Shown here piece by piece: positions 43,634 to 56,688 of a DNA stretch of 64,000 bases. The stretch is from Lomentospora prolificans. Lineage: Eukaryota > Ascomycota > Sordariomycetes > Microascales > Microascaceae. The first letter of the stretch is position 1. Every line of letters begins with the position of its first letter. Both the position numbers and the translations under genes were made by a program. Below the pieces are notes generated by a model. It had not been told where the DNA came from and did not search any database. It saw only the letters and a list, made by a program, of their open reading frames with translations. The stretch lies in NCBI GenBank assembly GCA_029532625.1, contig JARFXM010000011.1:2821001-2885000 (forward strand), read 5' to 3'.

Positions 43634-45896
43634 GACCACTCGAATTTTTACTAGAACTACCCCAACCCGTACAGTTTCCTTAAGTAATAAGAATATTAGA
43701 AGGACTTCGGTAAAATAATATTTCTGTAACCAAAAAAAGATAACCGAAGTTGCACTTCAAGCTTGGAAGGTGCGATTCCTCATCTCAAGGAAAGTTACGA
43801 CTTCTTGAGGAAGGCACAAAGTTCACGATATTTCAAGAATTACAACAGGCAGGCACAACTAGCAAAATAATAATAGAAGGAAACAGTGATAGAAGGAGCT
43901 ATCTTCTAATAGGCACCTTTTTTTTCACATCTTTACAAATCCTTTCTTCCTTTCCCTCTTTTTTTTTTCCTCCTTTATCATCCCTTATCTCACTTATAGG
44001 TTACCTAATTACTTAATCTTAGCTAAGTCCTCCTAAACTCTAATAATAGTTTCTAATATTATTAATAGTTTTAAACAATTCTACTCAGCTTTAGGCATAA
44101 TAGCGCCCTCTCGCTCCAAAGCTTACAAACTAGCTAAAGAGCTAGTTACTCCTTTTACCTTTAATAGAGAGCTACTCCCATTTATTCAAAAGAGCTCTAA
44201 AAAACCCAATAATAGTACCCTAGAGTATATAGCCTAGGCTCTAGCCTAAATAGAATCAACTTGGGGTAGAGGTACTCTAACTCTTACTCTTTAGAAGAAG
44301 GTCTATATACTTTTACTCAACTCCAGGCTAGATAGACCATTACTAATCAATTTAATAGGAGCTTGAGCGACTTCTTGTTGTTCGGGAGAAGCCTAACTAT
44401 TCCAGCAATAATGTTCAAACCCATACGGAATCGCTTGTTGGCCGCAGCGGCCGTGGTCGACCGTCATATACAGATGCAGTAGCTGTCTACATATTTGGCC
44501 AAGTTGTAGCAGAGCTATACAATAAATGCTCAAAGGCCTAAGGAAAGTTCCCATATTATGTAGTTTAGGCTGAATTTAGCTAAACCTGTGTATACTATAT
44601 CTACCAGATAGCTAGCTACTTACTCAAACCTAAGTAGAGATATAAGTAAGGTAGTATATTTAATTCCTTCTATTATTATATATACTAGACTCTAATAAAT
44701 TAAGTACTATTAATTCAACTCCTAATAAATATTAGAAGAAGCTACTAAAGATATCTATTAAAGTTAGCTAAATAATCCTAGCTTTAATTAAAAGTACTCT
44801 TATAGATTTAAGTTTGATAATCTTAGCTATTTAGTTGTAAGCTTTAGTAACTATATTTATATAAGCTACTAATAAGATCAACTCTTAGATAGAGGTAGCT
44901 AAGTCTGCTCTAATTACTCCTATTAGAGCCTAGAGCTAAGATAAAGAAGATAATATTAATATTGATTTAACTAATATAGAGTAAGTTTGATTAAACTTAC
45001 TTTAATATAAAAAATGTTTTTTTTTTCCTAGAGTTAAAAGGTTAGTTAGAAGGAAATATAAATAGAAATATACTAGTTTATATATAAGGAATCTATATTA
45101 AGGAAATATAAGTAGAAATATACTAGTTTATATAAAGTAGATTAGAATTTATTAGTATATTTTAGATATTAGGGCTTAATAAAATCTATTCACCTTTATT
45201 TTTTTCTTTCTTTCTACTTCTTAATCTTAAATAGTTATAGTTAATATAGTTTACCTAATAATCAATCTTGAATACTTATACCTAAATATTAAAAAATAGT
45301 TTCTCTAAAAGAAACCTTAAAAAGAAATACTTCAATAACTTTTAACTAAATATAGCATCTCTTATATAAGAATGACTTTATACTAGCAACTATGATCATA
45401 GAACCTTATATAAGAGCGCAATTCTATAGAGATCCCAGACTCTCTCTACCCACTTGTCCAGGAATTATTTTATCAAGGACTACAAGAACTAGTACTATTT
45501 CAAACACTTCTATATAAAGGATATACAATCTTGAAATTCTAGCTTACCAATATTTGTAAAGAGATAGGCCTTTACTACCAGCTTACACTAGAATAAGACA
45601 AGATTACTTAAGAATATACAAGATTAGTATTTTCTAATTAAGTAGAAAAAAGTAGTCTAATCAAAGGTTTTAGGAGAAACTACCTTTATATATAATTTTA
45701 ATAAGAGTAATATATTATTAGTTAAGACTTACTCTATTCTATTTACTATAATATCTATCCTAAAATAATTCAAGCAAGACTAAATAAATTATACTATAAA
45801 TAATTAGGTTATACCTATACTAGACTAAACTTTATCTAGTCTCTTAATGTATATAATAAATTAATACTATATAGGATAGAAATCTATACCTATATT

Positions 45897-46964
45897 AATA
45901 CTTATTCTTGATATATTACTTAGTTTTATATTAAGATCTTAGCTTATATATAATAGAGTATATTTAGTTAATATATTGAAATAATTATATAATACCAGAT
46001 TATTCCTATACTAATTCATTTAGATTATAGTATTAAGCTGAACCTTATTACTACTATTTATTTCTTTTTATCTCAAGATTAAATAAAACTAGATCTAGAA
46101 ATAAATAATTCTATTCTAATTAAGTTTTAAGACTACTAGCTTTAGGATAAGAGTATTTATAATATTAAGATTAAAAGCTAGTAGAACTAGCTTTCTTAAG
46201 TTTGATCTTATTTCTAGTAAGTAAGTAAACTTCTTTATAAGATATTATTTTAGATACTTATAAGATAGAAATACTTTATATAGCTTATATTAGAAAACCT
46301 CTTTAACTTATTAAGTGAGATTAACTAAATTACTTTATATTACTTCTATATTCCTATTATTCAAGAGGAGTTTACTAGATTTATCTAAGTCTAGAACCAT
46401 CACTATATCCAAGCATAGAAAAACCAGCCACATGTTATTCTAGGGCAACTATAGATGCTTTATTACTCTTTTAACTAGTCTTATATATCTGATTATAGTA
46501 TTAAACCAAATACTAGTCGACTTCAAGCTTTATAAGAGATAGTAAAATCAGATCTGTACGATCTTGATGCATATTTGCCCAGACTGATAATAGAAGTTTG
46601 CAAATTAATATTGGAATGTTTTGGAGATATAAAGCTTCTTGCTCATGAAGAAGATCGCCCTTTCTTTACTACATACTAATTCTTACGGAATGGGCTATAC
46701 CAGTATAAAGCAGATCTAGATATATCAGTCTTGGATGAGTTGGAGAACCTAGTTGATGGAATTACTTGAATTAAACGAGTATTAGAAAAAAAAGGACTTG
46801 ATATTAATTATTTAGATTAAGATATTTCAAGTTTAAATAATTTAGAAGAGATACTTCAAAACTAGCTTAATCTTCTTTCTATATATACTTTTGAGTTACT
46901 ATACTATTCAAACTATAACCTTAAGCTAGTTGTACTTAAGCAGATATATGTAAATTTGTTGTAA
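45897..46964 (+). pseudogene. RIP-inactivated integrase-core (DDE) transposase, C-terminal part
   Basis: One continuous frame from about 45897 to the stop at 46962-46964, broken only by stops explicable by C-to-T or G-to-A change (TAG/TGA for Trp, Gln or Arg). It aligns by eye with the large fungal family of integrase-core transposases: first Asp position of the DAYSR-type motif at 45897-45899, now AAT; second Asp at 46023-46025, still GAT; the Glu before the SWW motif at 46173-46175, now AAA, with both Trp codons now TAG. A C-terminal block contains NHHYIQA and KNQPHV (46395-46437). So two of three catalytic acids are lost. Sequence from about 44360 to 45897 probably holds its N-terminal half but is too degraded to read. 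Confidence 0.65.
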
Positions 46965-47119
46965 TCGGTGCAGTTTCGTACTTGACTTGATTAGTGATGT
47001 TTGAATCTAGATCTTGGTATTTGAGTTTAGCTTCCTCCTCTTTGACTTGGTTTGACTTCTTTTGCTTTAGTTCTATTTTAGTTGAGATACTTTTAGAAGA
47101 TGGATGTTTCAAGGGCTTC

Positions 47120-47468
47120 TGTTACAGCTCGTGCCATGTCCACTTGCTTGCTAGCTGCCGAGCTGCTAACAAGTAAGCAGGAGGGTTCTATGACGCTATT
47201 CACAGATTCAATATGGTCGCTAGTTCACATAAGTTCACCTCTACATAGTCAGTCAGTATACAGGTAGGTGTTCTCTTATAATAGTAAAATAGTCTTATTC
47301 TTTCTATCTAGCTTATAGTTCCTTACTTCCTTTATATATTCCTTACCTTCAACCTTCAGTATTACTTACTTACTACCAAGGTTCTGCCAGAGTATGTTCA
47401 TACTTACTTATATTAGTATAGCACATTATAGAGCACCTCTATACTTGCTTACATGATATAGCATAATA
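47120..47468 (-). repeat. 3' LTR of the chromovirus (left copy)
   Basis: 349 bp, same length as the right copy. Differences from it are overwhelmingly transitions, with this copy nearly always carrying A or T. The terminal CA of the right copy is TA here. Confidence 0.93.
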
Positions 47469-47998
47469 ATACCCCTAGCCAGCAAGAAAATAGCCAACAA
47501 CCTCATTAGTACTTCACTAGTAGTTCAAAGTTAGAATCCAAGGGGTAGATAGCACTAGCTTACCTCTAAATTTAGGTCTAGTATTATAGGGTAATAGGGC
47601 ATATAAAGTATTCTAGCTAGCATACACTTGCTTACTTAGGCCTTATTTACAAAAGAGAGACTTTAGTTAGTATTTTTAAGGTTTTATATTTATTTTCCTC
47701 CTTCCTACTAATCCTTCTTACTTCCTATTAATAGCTAATACACCTTCTCCTTAACACTTTCCTTCTTCTCCTCACCTATAGCTACTAGCTAGCTAACCAT
47801 CCTATATAACTCCTAGATCTCCTCCTCCTACTTTTATAATTACTATTAGAGAGTCACTACCTCTATTACCAACCACTCAATTTAGAGCTACTATAGACTT
47901 ACTCACTTACTTATTTCCTTAAGGAGCTTCTTATCATCAGTAGTATTAGGTGGTGACCTTGGTGCTAGGGAACTTACTTTCACAATCCTTCAGAGGCG

Positions 47999-48470
47999 CT
48001 ATCGCAGCAGGGTCTCCTCACTAGATATAGTAATTTCCAGCAGGTCATCGCTGTCGCCGCTCTCATCACTATCCTCCTTATTCTTCTTGCTCACCACCTC
48101 CCCACTGGCCTTCGAGCTCGTGACGCTCGCCTTCCAACCCTCTTCCTTACATTGCGAGGGGTTCCATAGCCGCCTCTTTTTAGTCGTGGAAGAGGTTGCT
48201 GACCACAAGGACGTACGCTTTGCTGGCGTCCTTGGTAGCTGGTCGGTGACCATTTCCGACAGGTAGGTTGCGAGCTCTTGCGCGCCGATTCTTCATAGGG
48301 CCTCCATGGTAGCCCTGGGGATCTCATTGTCCGCATGGCAGGCTCGTAGGCCAGCAACCACCGCACGAGCCGGCAGCTCGTACGAGGTTCCTAGCCGCTT
48401 CGCGTCCAACGCGCTTTTGAGGGTGGTCCCCAGACGCCGAACCGCTAGGTGCCCCGCCCAACTATAGTTC
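47999..48470 (-). pseudogene. GC-rich, nearly intact reading frame of unknown function in the retroelement
   Basis: On the minus strand between the chromodomain and the 3' LTR. The frame runs from about 48470 to the TAG at 48001-47999 with one stop (TGA at 48295-48293, one transition from CGA). It is clearly GC-rich while DNA on both sides is AT-rich. Readable parts are LGTTLKSALDAKRLGTSYEL, ELPARAVVAGLRACHADNE and IGAQELATYLSEMVTDQLPR, then a Ser/Lys-rich stretch and an acidic tail DSDESGDSDDLLEI. The frame may extend to about 48545 with further stops. I do not recognise the family. It could be an extra retroelement ORF or a captured host fragment. Confidence 0.5.
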
Positions 48471-49479
48471 TCCTTTCACTCTTTATAAAATTCCTTGACG
48501 ACCGCCATTGCTTCCTTGCATTCCTTCCTGTCCAGGAATTGCTTAGCTACCCTTTCTTAGGCAACTTCTTTATAAGTAATTCCTATACGCTCTCTAACGA
48601 CTTCTATAGATATATCTATACTATCAGTTTACTTACTTCTTACTTAGGTTTACTTATAGGGCTAGGTTATAATTACTTGCTAAACTTTACTTACTACTAA
48701 AGGAGCTTACTTATTAATAGTTATTATAAGTAGGTATTATCAATAGGATTTGCTTGTTGATAGTTATCTAGTTGCTTACTAGGTTATTATTATTATACAT
48801 AGGGTTATAGGATGACTGTAATATCTAGGAAGGGTTCATAAGGGAGGGATAGCCAGCACCTTCAGTCACTTAAATATTCATCACTAGCCCTTTAGTAATT
48901 ATATCTGCTAGTGATTACATCTACTACTGAGTTAAATCTATCACTATTTTTATTTTTGTTTTTTACCCTTTTTTATATAATCCTCACAATCCCTTATTCC
49001 TTCCTCTTATCATTTAGTAGTAATTACAGCCTTTTAGCTAATCTGCCACTACCTTTCATTAATATCAGCAGAATCCCATTACTCTCATACCTTCCTCTTA
49101 TCTACTTGCTAGTTACTATAGCATCTTCTTTATTATTACTTGCCATATCCCTCTCACATTATTTAGCCTAGCTGCTATTTATTTTCAGCTTTTCACTATT
49201 ATCTATAGTTTATTCTTCCTTTCAACTTCTCATATCCAGCACTTACTAGTATAATATTTCTACTAGTAGGTACTTGCCTCCACTTCTTCTATTAGTACTT
49301 GCTAGCCTCCTTTTCTTATAGTTTAAATTAGGTATTTAGTAAAGTAGGTAGTATAGGTTAAATAAATGAAATACTGACTTATAAGGAATATCCATTCTAG
49401 ATCCCTCTCATACTACTAACTACTACTTCGATCATCCACTCTTCCTTACTTTCGCCTCTACTACTGCTCTCTCATAATC

Positions 49480-50700
49480 ACCCACTACCTCGCCTGCATT
49501 CTCTATCATATTCTCCACTCTCTCCCAAGAGTTATCCTTTAGATCCTATCCTACCCAATAGGCTAGATACTTATATCCTATTCAAGTATCACAGTAGCTG
49601 ACAATCCATTCAACCTCAAACTCCTCCTCTCTATTAACTTAGACTAGCTTTAGGGGTTCTACATACCTCTAATAGGGATTACTTCCTTACAGGGGTTTGA
49701 AGATATATACTACTAAGATTACTAGGTGAATCTTCCAGTTCTTTAGGAAGTTCAATTCGATAGCAAGCTCGTACACTCTCCTTACAACCTTGAATAGTCC
49801 CACTCAGCTTAGTGACCACTTCTTCTTCAGTTTACCTAGCAAGCTATAGCCATTATACAATTACAAGTAAATAATATCGCCTACCTGAAAGGTTACTAGC
49901 TAGTAGCACTTGTCGTACCTTAGCTTTAACAACACGCCAGCTATCACAATAAGCGCTTCCGCTTCTTCGCTGTTCACTTACCAGATTAGGTCTAGCACGA
50001 GTTTCATCATCACTTTCCTTACTCCTGCTACATCAGCAATAGCTACCAAAACATTTCTTGGCTCAAAACCAAGGGTCAGTACATTAGAGCTTTATCTAAT
50101 CAGGGCTAAAAATACATTATTAAGATTAAACTATAGTACTAGTAAAAGATCAATCCAGCTTTCTTCTAGATAGTTTACTATATAATAGCAGATTATAATC
50201 TCAACTATCTGGATCTTCCTTTCAGATATTCTATTAGTCTACAGGTAGTAAGCTATCACTATCAGTTAACTAACCTTCAGTACCTTACAGACCTCTGACC
50301 AGATTTCTAAAGTGAACTTTAGATCTCTATCACTAATAATACGCACTGGTAATCCCTAATCACAATACAATATTACTCATAGTACCATTACTACCCACTG
50401 CACTACAGTCACTGTCTTACTGCCTATAATCAATAATATCTTCTTACTAAAGGTATAGTTAATCACTAGTAAGTTATCTAGCATTTAATAGCCAGGTATT
50501 GCCCAGAATGTGCCTTCTACTGGAACAGTAGGTATATCTATGATGAAATCCATTATGATCATATAATATAGGGTTAGTACTATATCAATCCTTTTCATTT
50601 CACCATATAGCTACTACCTATCCCTTTGGTTCTATAGGCATACTAGGCAGTGACTATAATACTTCTTAATTTTATCCACCTTTCAATAGATATAAAAGTC
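49480..50700 (-). pseudogene. Integrase plus chromodomain remnant
   Basis: In reading order: Zn-binding HCLVC (50638-50649); core IMDFIIDIP with first Asp at 50548-50550; SDRDLKF with second Asp at about 50323-50331; SERKIQIVE with the Glu at about 50210; and a chromodomain at about 49630-49500 (EEFEVEWIVSY, then YKYLAYWVG, then WERVENM). All are interrupted by stops from C-to-T or G-to-A changes. Confidence 0.8.
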
Positions 50701-51699
50701 TTACAAGTTATATAGCATTCTCTTACCTCCTATATATTAATAGTCATCATATACTATCTTAAGGATAGCCTACACTACTAGGTATAGTATACATAGCTTA
50801 TAATCACTCTTGGCATTGATAAAGTAGAGAAGGCCATTACTTTCCTAGAATAGCCCAACTAGTATTAACCTCTTCTAGCTTATCCTAGCTTCCTCTTCCT
50901 TTCATTATCTGATCATATACAACACCTTTCCCAGCTTACTGTCCTTCTCATAACCATCAATAATCAGTCACTATAGATCCTCTATCAGCTAGATCACCAG
51001 TATTCACATTCCTTACCTTTCCACCTCCTCTAGGGTATACACTTACTTATCTATCATGTCCATCCCAATATCATTCAGTTCATCAGGCTGTTCATAGTCT
51101 GGCCTAGTATCCCTTACAAGTGCAGTTAGTAATCGCGAAAGCGCATCTAGTACTACATTTAATAGTCCAGGTATATAGAAAACCTCAAGATCAAACTACA
51201 ATAGCTAGTTCACAGTATTTACTAGCTTCAAGTTGGCCTTACTAAGATCTATAGTCTTTAAGGAGGTATATTTTATAATCCCTTTTAATAGCAAGTGATC
51301 TATAAGGATCACTATTAGGGATCTATTCACCCTAACCATTTTCTACAGCTTCCTTACTACCCAGATAACTACCACTAATTCTACCTCCATCAATCCATAC
51401 TTCTTTTCCATATTTAAGCACATACATGACAGAAAGCATAGCAGCCACAATTCCTTTACTACAATATCTTTTCCTAGAATAGATTTGCCATCCCATTCCT
51501 TACTATACAGCTAGAACGCGTATATGCTAAAGGCGATTCCACTAGCATCCACTTTTAAGAACAGTATTCAGTCCAGATCCATATAATATAGCAATATTTA
51601 CTTATAGAGGAAGGATTATAGGTCAGTGAACACCTCCTACTCTTCCAGCATCAGGGTGAACCTATATTTACTTACTTTCTACTTCTTCTACTATTTACT

Positions 51700-52540
51700 A
51701 TTCTTTCCTGGGATAATCTCCTAGCTCTCTTATATGGCTTTTAGCTCCATGGTTTTCCACCTCTACAGCAGCACTATCCATACATCAAACCATAGAATTG
51801 TCGTGCAGATGAACATTACCATGCTAATATAGTATTCTAACTTTTCCAAATTATTAGGGCATTACATTATCCATTCAAATCCCAGGATACGATCACTTAT
51901 CTTCCACTTACCATCACCATCAAGGACATAACCAAGGAAAGCAATACTAGGGAAGCCTATAAAGGATTTACCTACAGAGATATACAAGCAATTCCTACTT
52001 ATTATCTACATCACTATTTCCACATAATACAGATGCTCCTCCTCTATATCACTAAAGATCACAATGTCATCAATATATACTTACATGAAATGACAGTGCT
52101 CGAAGAACAAGCAATCCATGTATCATTGCGCAAACACTGGCGAGTTCTTGAAACCTATAAGAACAACATTCGATCGCTCCAACCCTCGCAGGCTGATCAC
52201 TACCATACAGTCACAATGCTTATGATAGATTAGTAGCTGATAGAAGAACTTTTTGGCATCCAGGCTGGTGAACACTCGCTTACCACACAGTGTTTCCATA
52301 ATATCTTCCTAACTTAGCAGTAGGTAAACATCTAGCATCACCTACTTATTCAGCAGTCGCAGGTCAACAACTGCTCTCCCATCACATTTCTCAGTATCCG
52401 TGGATCAGTATACTATGAACACTGGGCAGGCAATTAGTACTAGTTACCTTATCTATTCCATCTTTCCTTGCTAGTAAAGAGGGTCATGGGTCTTATCTAA
52501 AATAAGTCTCTCATTACTTGCTAATAGGTATTAGCATATA
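51700..52540 (-). pseudogene. Reverse transcriptase domain remnant
   Basis: YIDD catalytic box at 52066-52077 followed by IVIFSD, the standard gypsy RT palm motif (YxDDI). Flanking RT sequence is broken by transition-type stops. Boundaries are approximate. Confidence 0.75.
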
Positions 52541-53262
52541 TTTTATTTTTAGTTTTACTAACCATCAGCAAGATTAATTCTCATTTTATCCTCTTCTACT
52601 ATAAGCATAATCCCTCAATCCTTATAGATGATCTCATATTTATTCATAAGGTCAGTTATCTTTACCACAAACTCCAGGTTAGCATTTACTATCAAAACCC
52701 CTTTTTCAGTTTTTATAACTAGTACTTTCTCTAGCATGTTAATACTATAGCTGGGGATTCGATAATCAGCATTAAGAAGCACCTTTTAGGCCCACTTTTG
52801 CTCTTCTTACACCTCTACTACCTCTTTCTCTACTATTTATAGCTACTAGTAAGTGACCTCTCCCTTAATAGGATTATCTAGCCTCTCTATCACTTCTATT
52901 AACACTACAAATACCTATTCTTTAGGGTCACTCTCCACTATTCTTCCTACTCTTTTACTATACTTTAATATTACCTAGGATACTATCAGGTTACTAGCTA
53001 TTACTATTTTAAAAGTAGACTATAATATCTTGGTATTATAGATATTATCATATATTAACTAAAAGTAGTAAGTTTACTCTTACTTACTATCCCCTTCCTT
53101 CTACTACCTAACCTTTCCTACTCCTATTAGTTTTAGAAGGTCAATATAGTAGAGAGGGATTACTATTTCAGATCCTAGTGGGATCCTCACTATATAAGCC
53201 ACTACTACCTTTCTTTCTATCCTTCTTTTCTTCTTCAATATCCTCAGGTCTACTTTCATCCC

Positions 53263-53577
53263 CTAATACACTAGGAACTTAACAATTCCCTTCTGCAGGT
53301 TAATCATCGCTCCCATCCAGATCAAGAAATCATTACTAAGTAATAACTTAGGACCAAGGTTATTAATAACATCCACTATTACAGTTGCATGGCCATTGAC
53401 TTCTATTTCCCATATAGTTCCAGGAATATAGAAATCAAAGCTTGCTTCCTTAGTGATGTCAAAATTAGCTCCTACGCCTGCTATTACAACTGGCTTACTT
53501 TTAGTAGTAAACACCATATTCAGTGAATTCTTAGTGAGCTATTCCTTATCAACCAGGATAGAGCTTACTCCCATATC
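53263..53577 (-). pseudogene. Retroelement aspartic protease domain
   Basis: The minus-strand frame contains D-M-G at 53577-53569 in the position of the D-[ST]-G catalytic triad, then a readable stretch with NNLGPKLLLSNDFL and GAMINLQKG, the flap and late strand typical of gypsy-type retropepsins. An internal stop separates the catalytic Asp from the rest. It belongs to the nested chromovirus. Confidence 0.75.
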
Positions 53578-56339
53578 AAGGCAGATCTCTACTTCTAGTC
53601 TATTCTTCTTAAATCTTACTAGCATCCATAGGTATATCAATCATTAGTCTTTTAGGATAAGGGTTAGCAGTATTATCAGGTTAATCACTTATCCTAGGGA
53701 GTAGGGTAGGTCATCATTATTTACTGCCTGATTTCTTAGGTATAATCTCCCACAGTCTCTTCCCATACTGACCTCCTCATCCCTTCCTTGCTACCTATAT
53801 CTCTTAGCCTGATAATAGTAATATAGGGCCTTCTTAGACTAAAACGCTTCTCCACATATTAGGCATATATTTACCCTACTCCTCTCTTCCTTATATACTA
53901 GCTAAGAGTAGTAGGTATTGAACTCCCTCCTATTAGTTCTATTTTCGCTCTCATCGCTATCGCTGGCTGGCTTACCTTTCGCAACGAACATATTATCTCT
54001 TTCTAGTTCAGAAGTATCATCTTCACTACTTCCTTCCTCACCTATTACTACAAAAGTATATCCAGCCTACTTTAGCTTTCTTTCTTCCTCACTAGTATTA
54101 GGGTCATCCTTATATATTTTTTTGACTAGATAGCTTCTCCCTTACTAGTTATTTCTTTTCTAGTAGGTTTTAAACTATCAAGGATATCTTTCATCCCTTT
54201 ACTCTATTCACTATAGCCTCCTTAACAGCCATTACAGTCAAGAGTTACTCAAATAAGGTAGGGTATACTAATTAGAGAGCTCCCTTCAGTAAGTAGGGGG
54301 TTCATCTCTCTCCTTAGTCCTTCTCTATCACCTCCTTACTAGTACTTAGTCCCTCATTAGCTTTTCCTCATATTCTGGATTACTATATCCTTAGCATGAC
54401 CTATTCTACTATTACTATTAGTTTAGCTGAGCCCAGTTCACAGCTACTAGCCCACTCTTACTATCCACCTCATCCACTAATATCATCTCTACTAGTTAGG
54501 CAGATTCTTCAATTAATAGCTAAGAAACAGCAAGGGAGTAACCCAGTAGTTTAGCCTTCTCTTCCACCTTTATTATCTACTTATTAGTATCTCTTCCTTC
54601 TACTAGCTTTACTATCACTACTTGTAAGGTAGGGTTCAAGTGATTATAAGCTACTATTAGCTGACTATAGATACTGCCATTATCCCATACTTGCGCATAC
54701 CACATACATTAGACTATGAAATCGCGTACTGGCTTCTGCTTTTTCATATCTACTACCATATATGCATTCTTAGTTAACTATTCTTCAGCTTTATGCCTTT
54801 GAATGCCGAATCGTTAATGCAGGGTGGCTACCCATCCATCAACCATTCCTCACTACAATCACTGCCTTTCTTATAGGGAAACAATCTCACTCCACCATAT
54901 TAGCACTTTACCTCTTAACAGCTTATAGAGGCTGATCACTATCCAGTGCACCTTCTCTATACTATCTTAAGCCTCTGCCTCTAGTGCATTAGTGAAAAGG
55001 GTCACATCATAGAAGTATATTCATTCACTATCTACAAAGCATCCTTGCTTACCATACTTCTTTTCATCAGTATCTGGCCAAAAGAAACTGATCAACTTAA
55101 TCTACTATTGGTATTCTGTTACTATCTCACTTCCAGACAGTAGTGTAGGCGCCAGTGCCATAGGGTTAGGATACAGTAGCTACTAGGGTATTACTCTCTA
55201 GAATACCTATATGATAGCTTCCACCATCTTAGTCATATCTGGTTGTCCTTACCTTCTAATTAGTGAATAGTTGCTAGTTCCTTATGAGCTAGATATAGGG
55301 GTGGGTCTGCAATCCCTGTCTATTAGCTAGCTATAATTACTATCTTATCTTAGTAGTAGGATTAGTAATATTACTAGGGGTCTTTCTAGGGACTAATACT
55401 AAATAACTAGTATACCCTCTAGTACTAGATATTACAGCTAATCAAACCCTAGTTGTGGGCGTCTTGGCGTAGGGGTGTTATCCCTTGCTTACACTACTAG
55501 ACCCTATATATATAGGTTTTAAGGGTAATAGACACTAGGTGCCTATTAGTCTAGTTAGTAAGCATCTCTACTATTATCTCCTCTTCCTTTTAGTATGAAT
55601 CCAGTTAGCAAAGGTTGACCTTCCTAGATATAGAGGGTGACAGCTTATAATCATTCGCCAGTACTCACTACCAGCTGTAGAGTATTTCTTACAACTAGGG
55701 TGATATACCAGTCAGCAAGCATACCATACCTCTCGCTACTGACTGGCATCCTATACTAATCCTGGCCAGCTATCGCTAGGTATCTTCTACTATAGCTTAG
55801 TCCTTCCCTTTAGGCTCTAGGTTAGCTTTCCTCACATAATTACTATTCTAAAGAGGCCTTAGGGGAGTATTCTCTAGCCATTTCCTATAGAGGGGAGGAT
55901 ACCCTGCTTAGTAAGCTAGTAGTTTTGTACTCATAGGGGTTATCACCATTATCAGAATAAGGAAAATCACCAGGGGCATTCAAGGAGGAAGTAGCTACTA
56001 CTATTTAGGTACAGGTTACTACTCCTTTTTTACCCTTAATAGGTAGTATCTTATCAGAGTCTAGAGGATTCCCACTATTACTAGCTTCCTCTATTCCTAC
56101 TTATTTTCACCTTCTCAGCTTGCGATTACTATGAAGGTGATTCATAGCTAGCACTGGGTGTGCTACTCGTTGTCGTTGCCGGTTGGTGATCCTAGGATCA
56201 CTGGCGTCTAGTCGGGGTGGTGATCTCTTTCGTACAGAGATCGTAGAGGACCTGTCGTAGCTATCTCGCTGTTAAGATAGCTCTTTCAGGGAGTAGTTTC
56301 TTGCTTGAGGACAAAGGGTCGAACAAGCAATGCTACCAC

Positions 56340-56688
56340 TGTTACAGCTCGTGCCGTGTCCGCTTGCTTACTAGCTGCTGAGCTGCTAACAAGTAAGCAG
56401 GAGGGTTCTATGACACTATTCACAGATTCGATGTGGTCACTAGTTCACATAAGTTTACCTCTATATAGTCAGTCAGTATGTAGGTAGGTGTTCTCTTATG
56501 ATAGTAAAATAGTCTTGTTCTTTCTATCTAGCTTGTAGTTCCTTACTTCCTTTATATATTCCTTACCTTCAACCTTCAGTATTACTTGCTTACTACCAAG
56601 GTTCTGCCAGAGCATGTTCATGCTTGCTTACGTTGGTATGGCGCGTCATGGAGCGCCTCCATGCTTGCTTGCATGATATAGCGTAACA
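56340..56688 (-). repeat. 5' LTR of the chromovirus (right copy)
   Basis: 349 bp beginning TGTTACAGCTCG and ending GCGTAACA on the + strand, flanked by GCTTC. It is less mutated than the left copy, retaining GC where the other has AT. Confidence 0.94.

Larger units (their letters stand above)
47120..56688 (-). mobile_element. Ty3/gypsy chromovirus LTR retrotransposon (degraded)
   Basis: 9,569 bp bounded by two 349-bp direct LTRs (TG...CA) and a 5-bp duplication GCTTC (47115-47119, 56689-56693). It reads on the minus strand in the order zinc-finger motif CxxC (53854-53865), aspartic protease D-x-G (53569-53577), reverse transcriptase YIDD (52066-52077), integrase CxxC (50638-50649), integrase Asp codons (50548-50550, about 50323-50331) and Glu region (about 50205-50250), then a chromodomain (about 49500-49630). 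Protease before RT before integrase defines Ty3/gypsy; the chromodomain defines a chromovirus. Stops are frequent and transition-type. A tRNA-primer-like TGG (minus strand 56338 downward) follows the 5' LTR by one base, and a purine-rich AGGGGTAT abuts the 3' LTR (47469-47476). Confidence 0.92.

Noticed and set aside
46994..47176. 60-codon + frame across the left LTR boundary
   Set aside because: It spans the insertion junction of the retrotransposon and so is a chance fusion of two elements.
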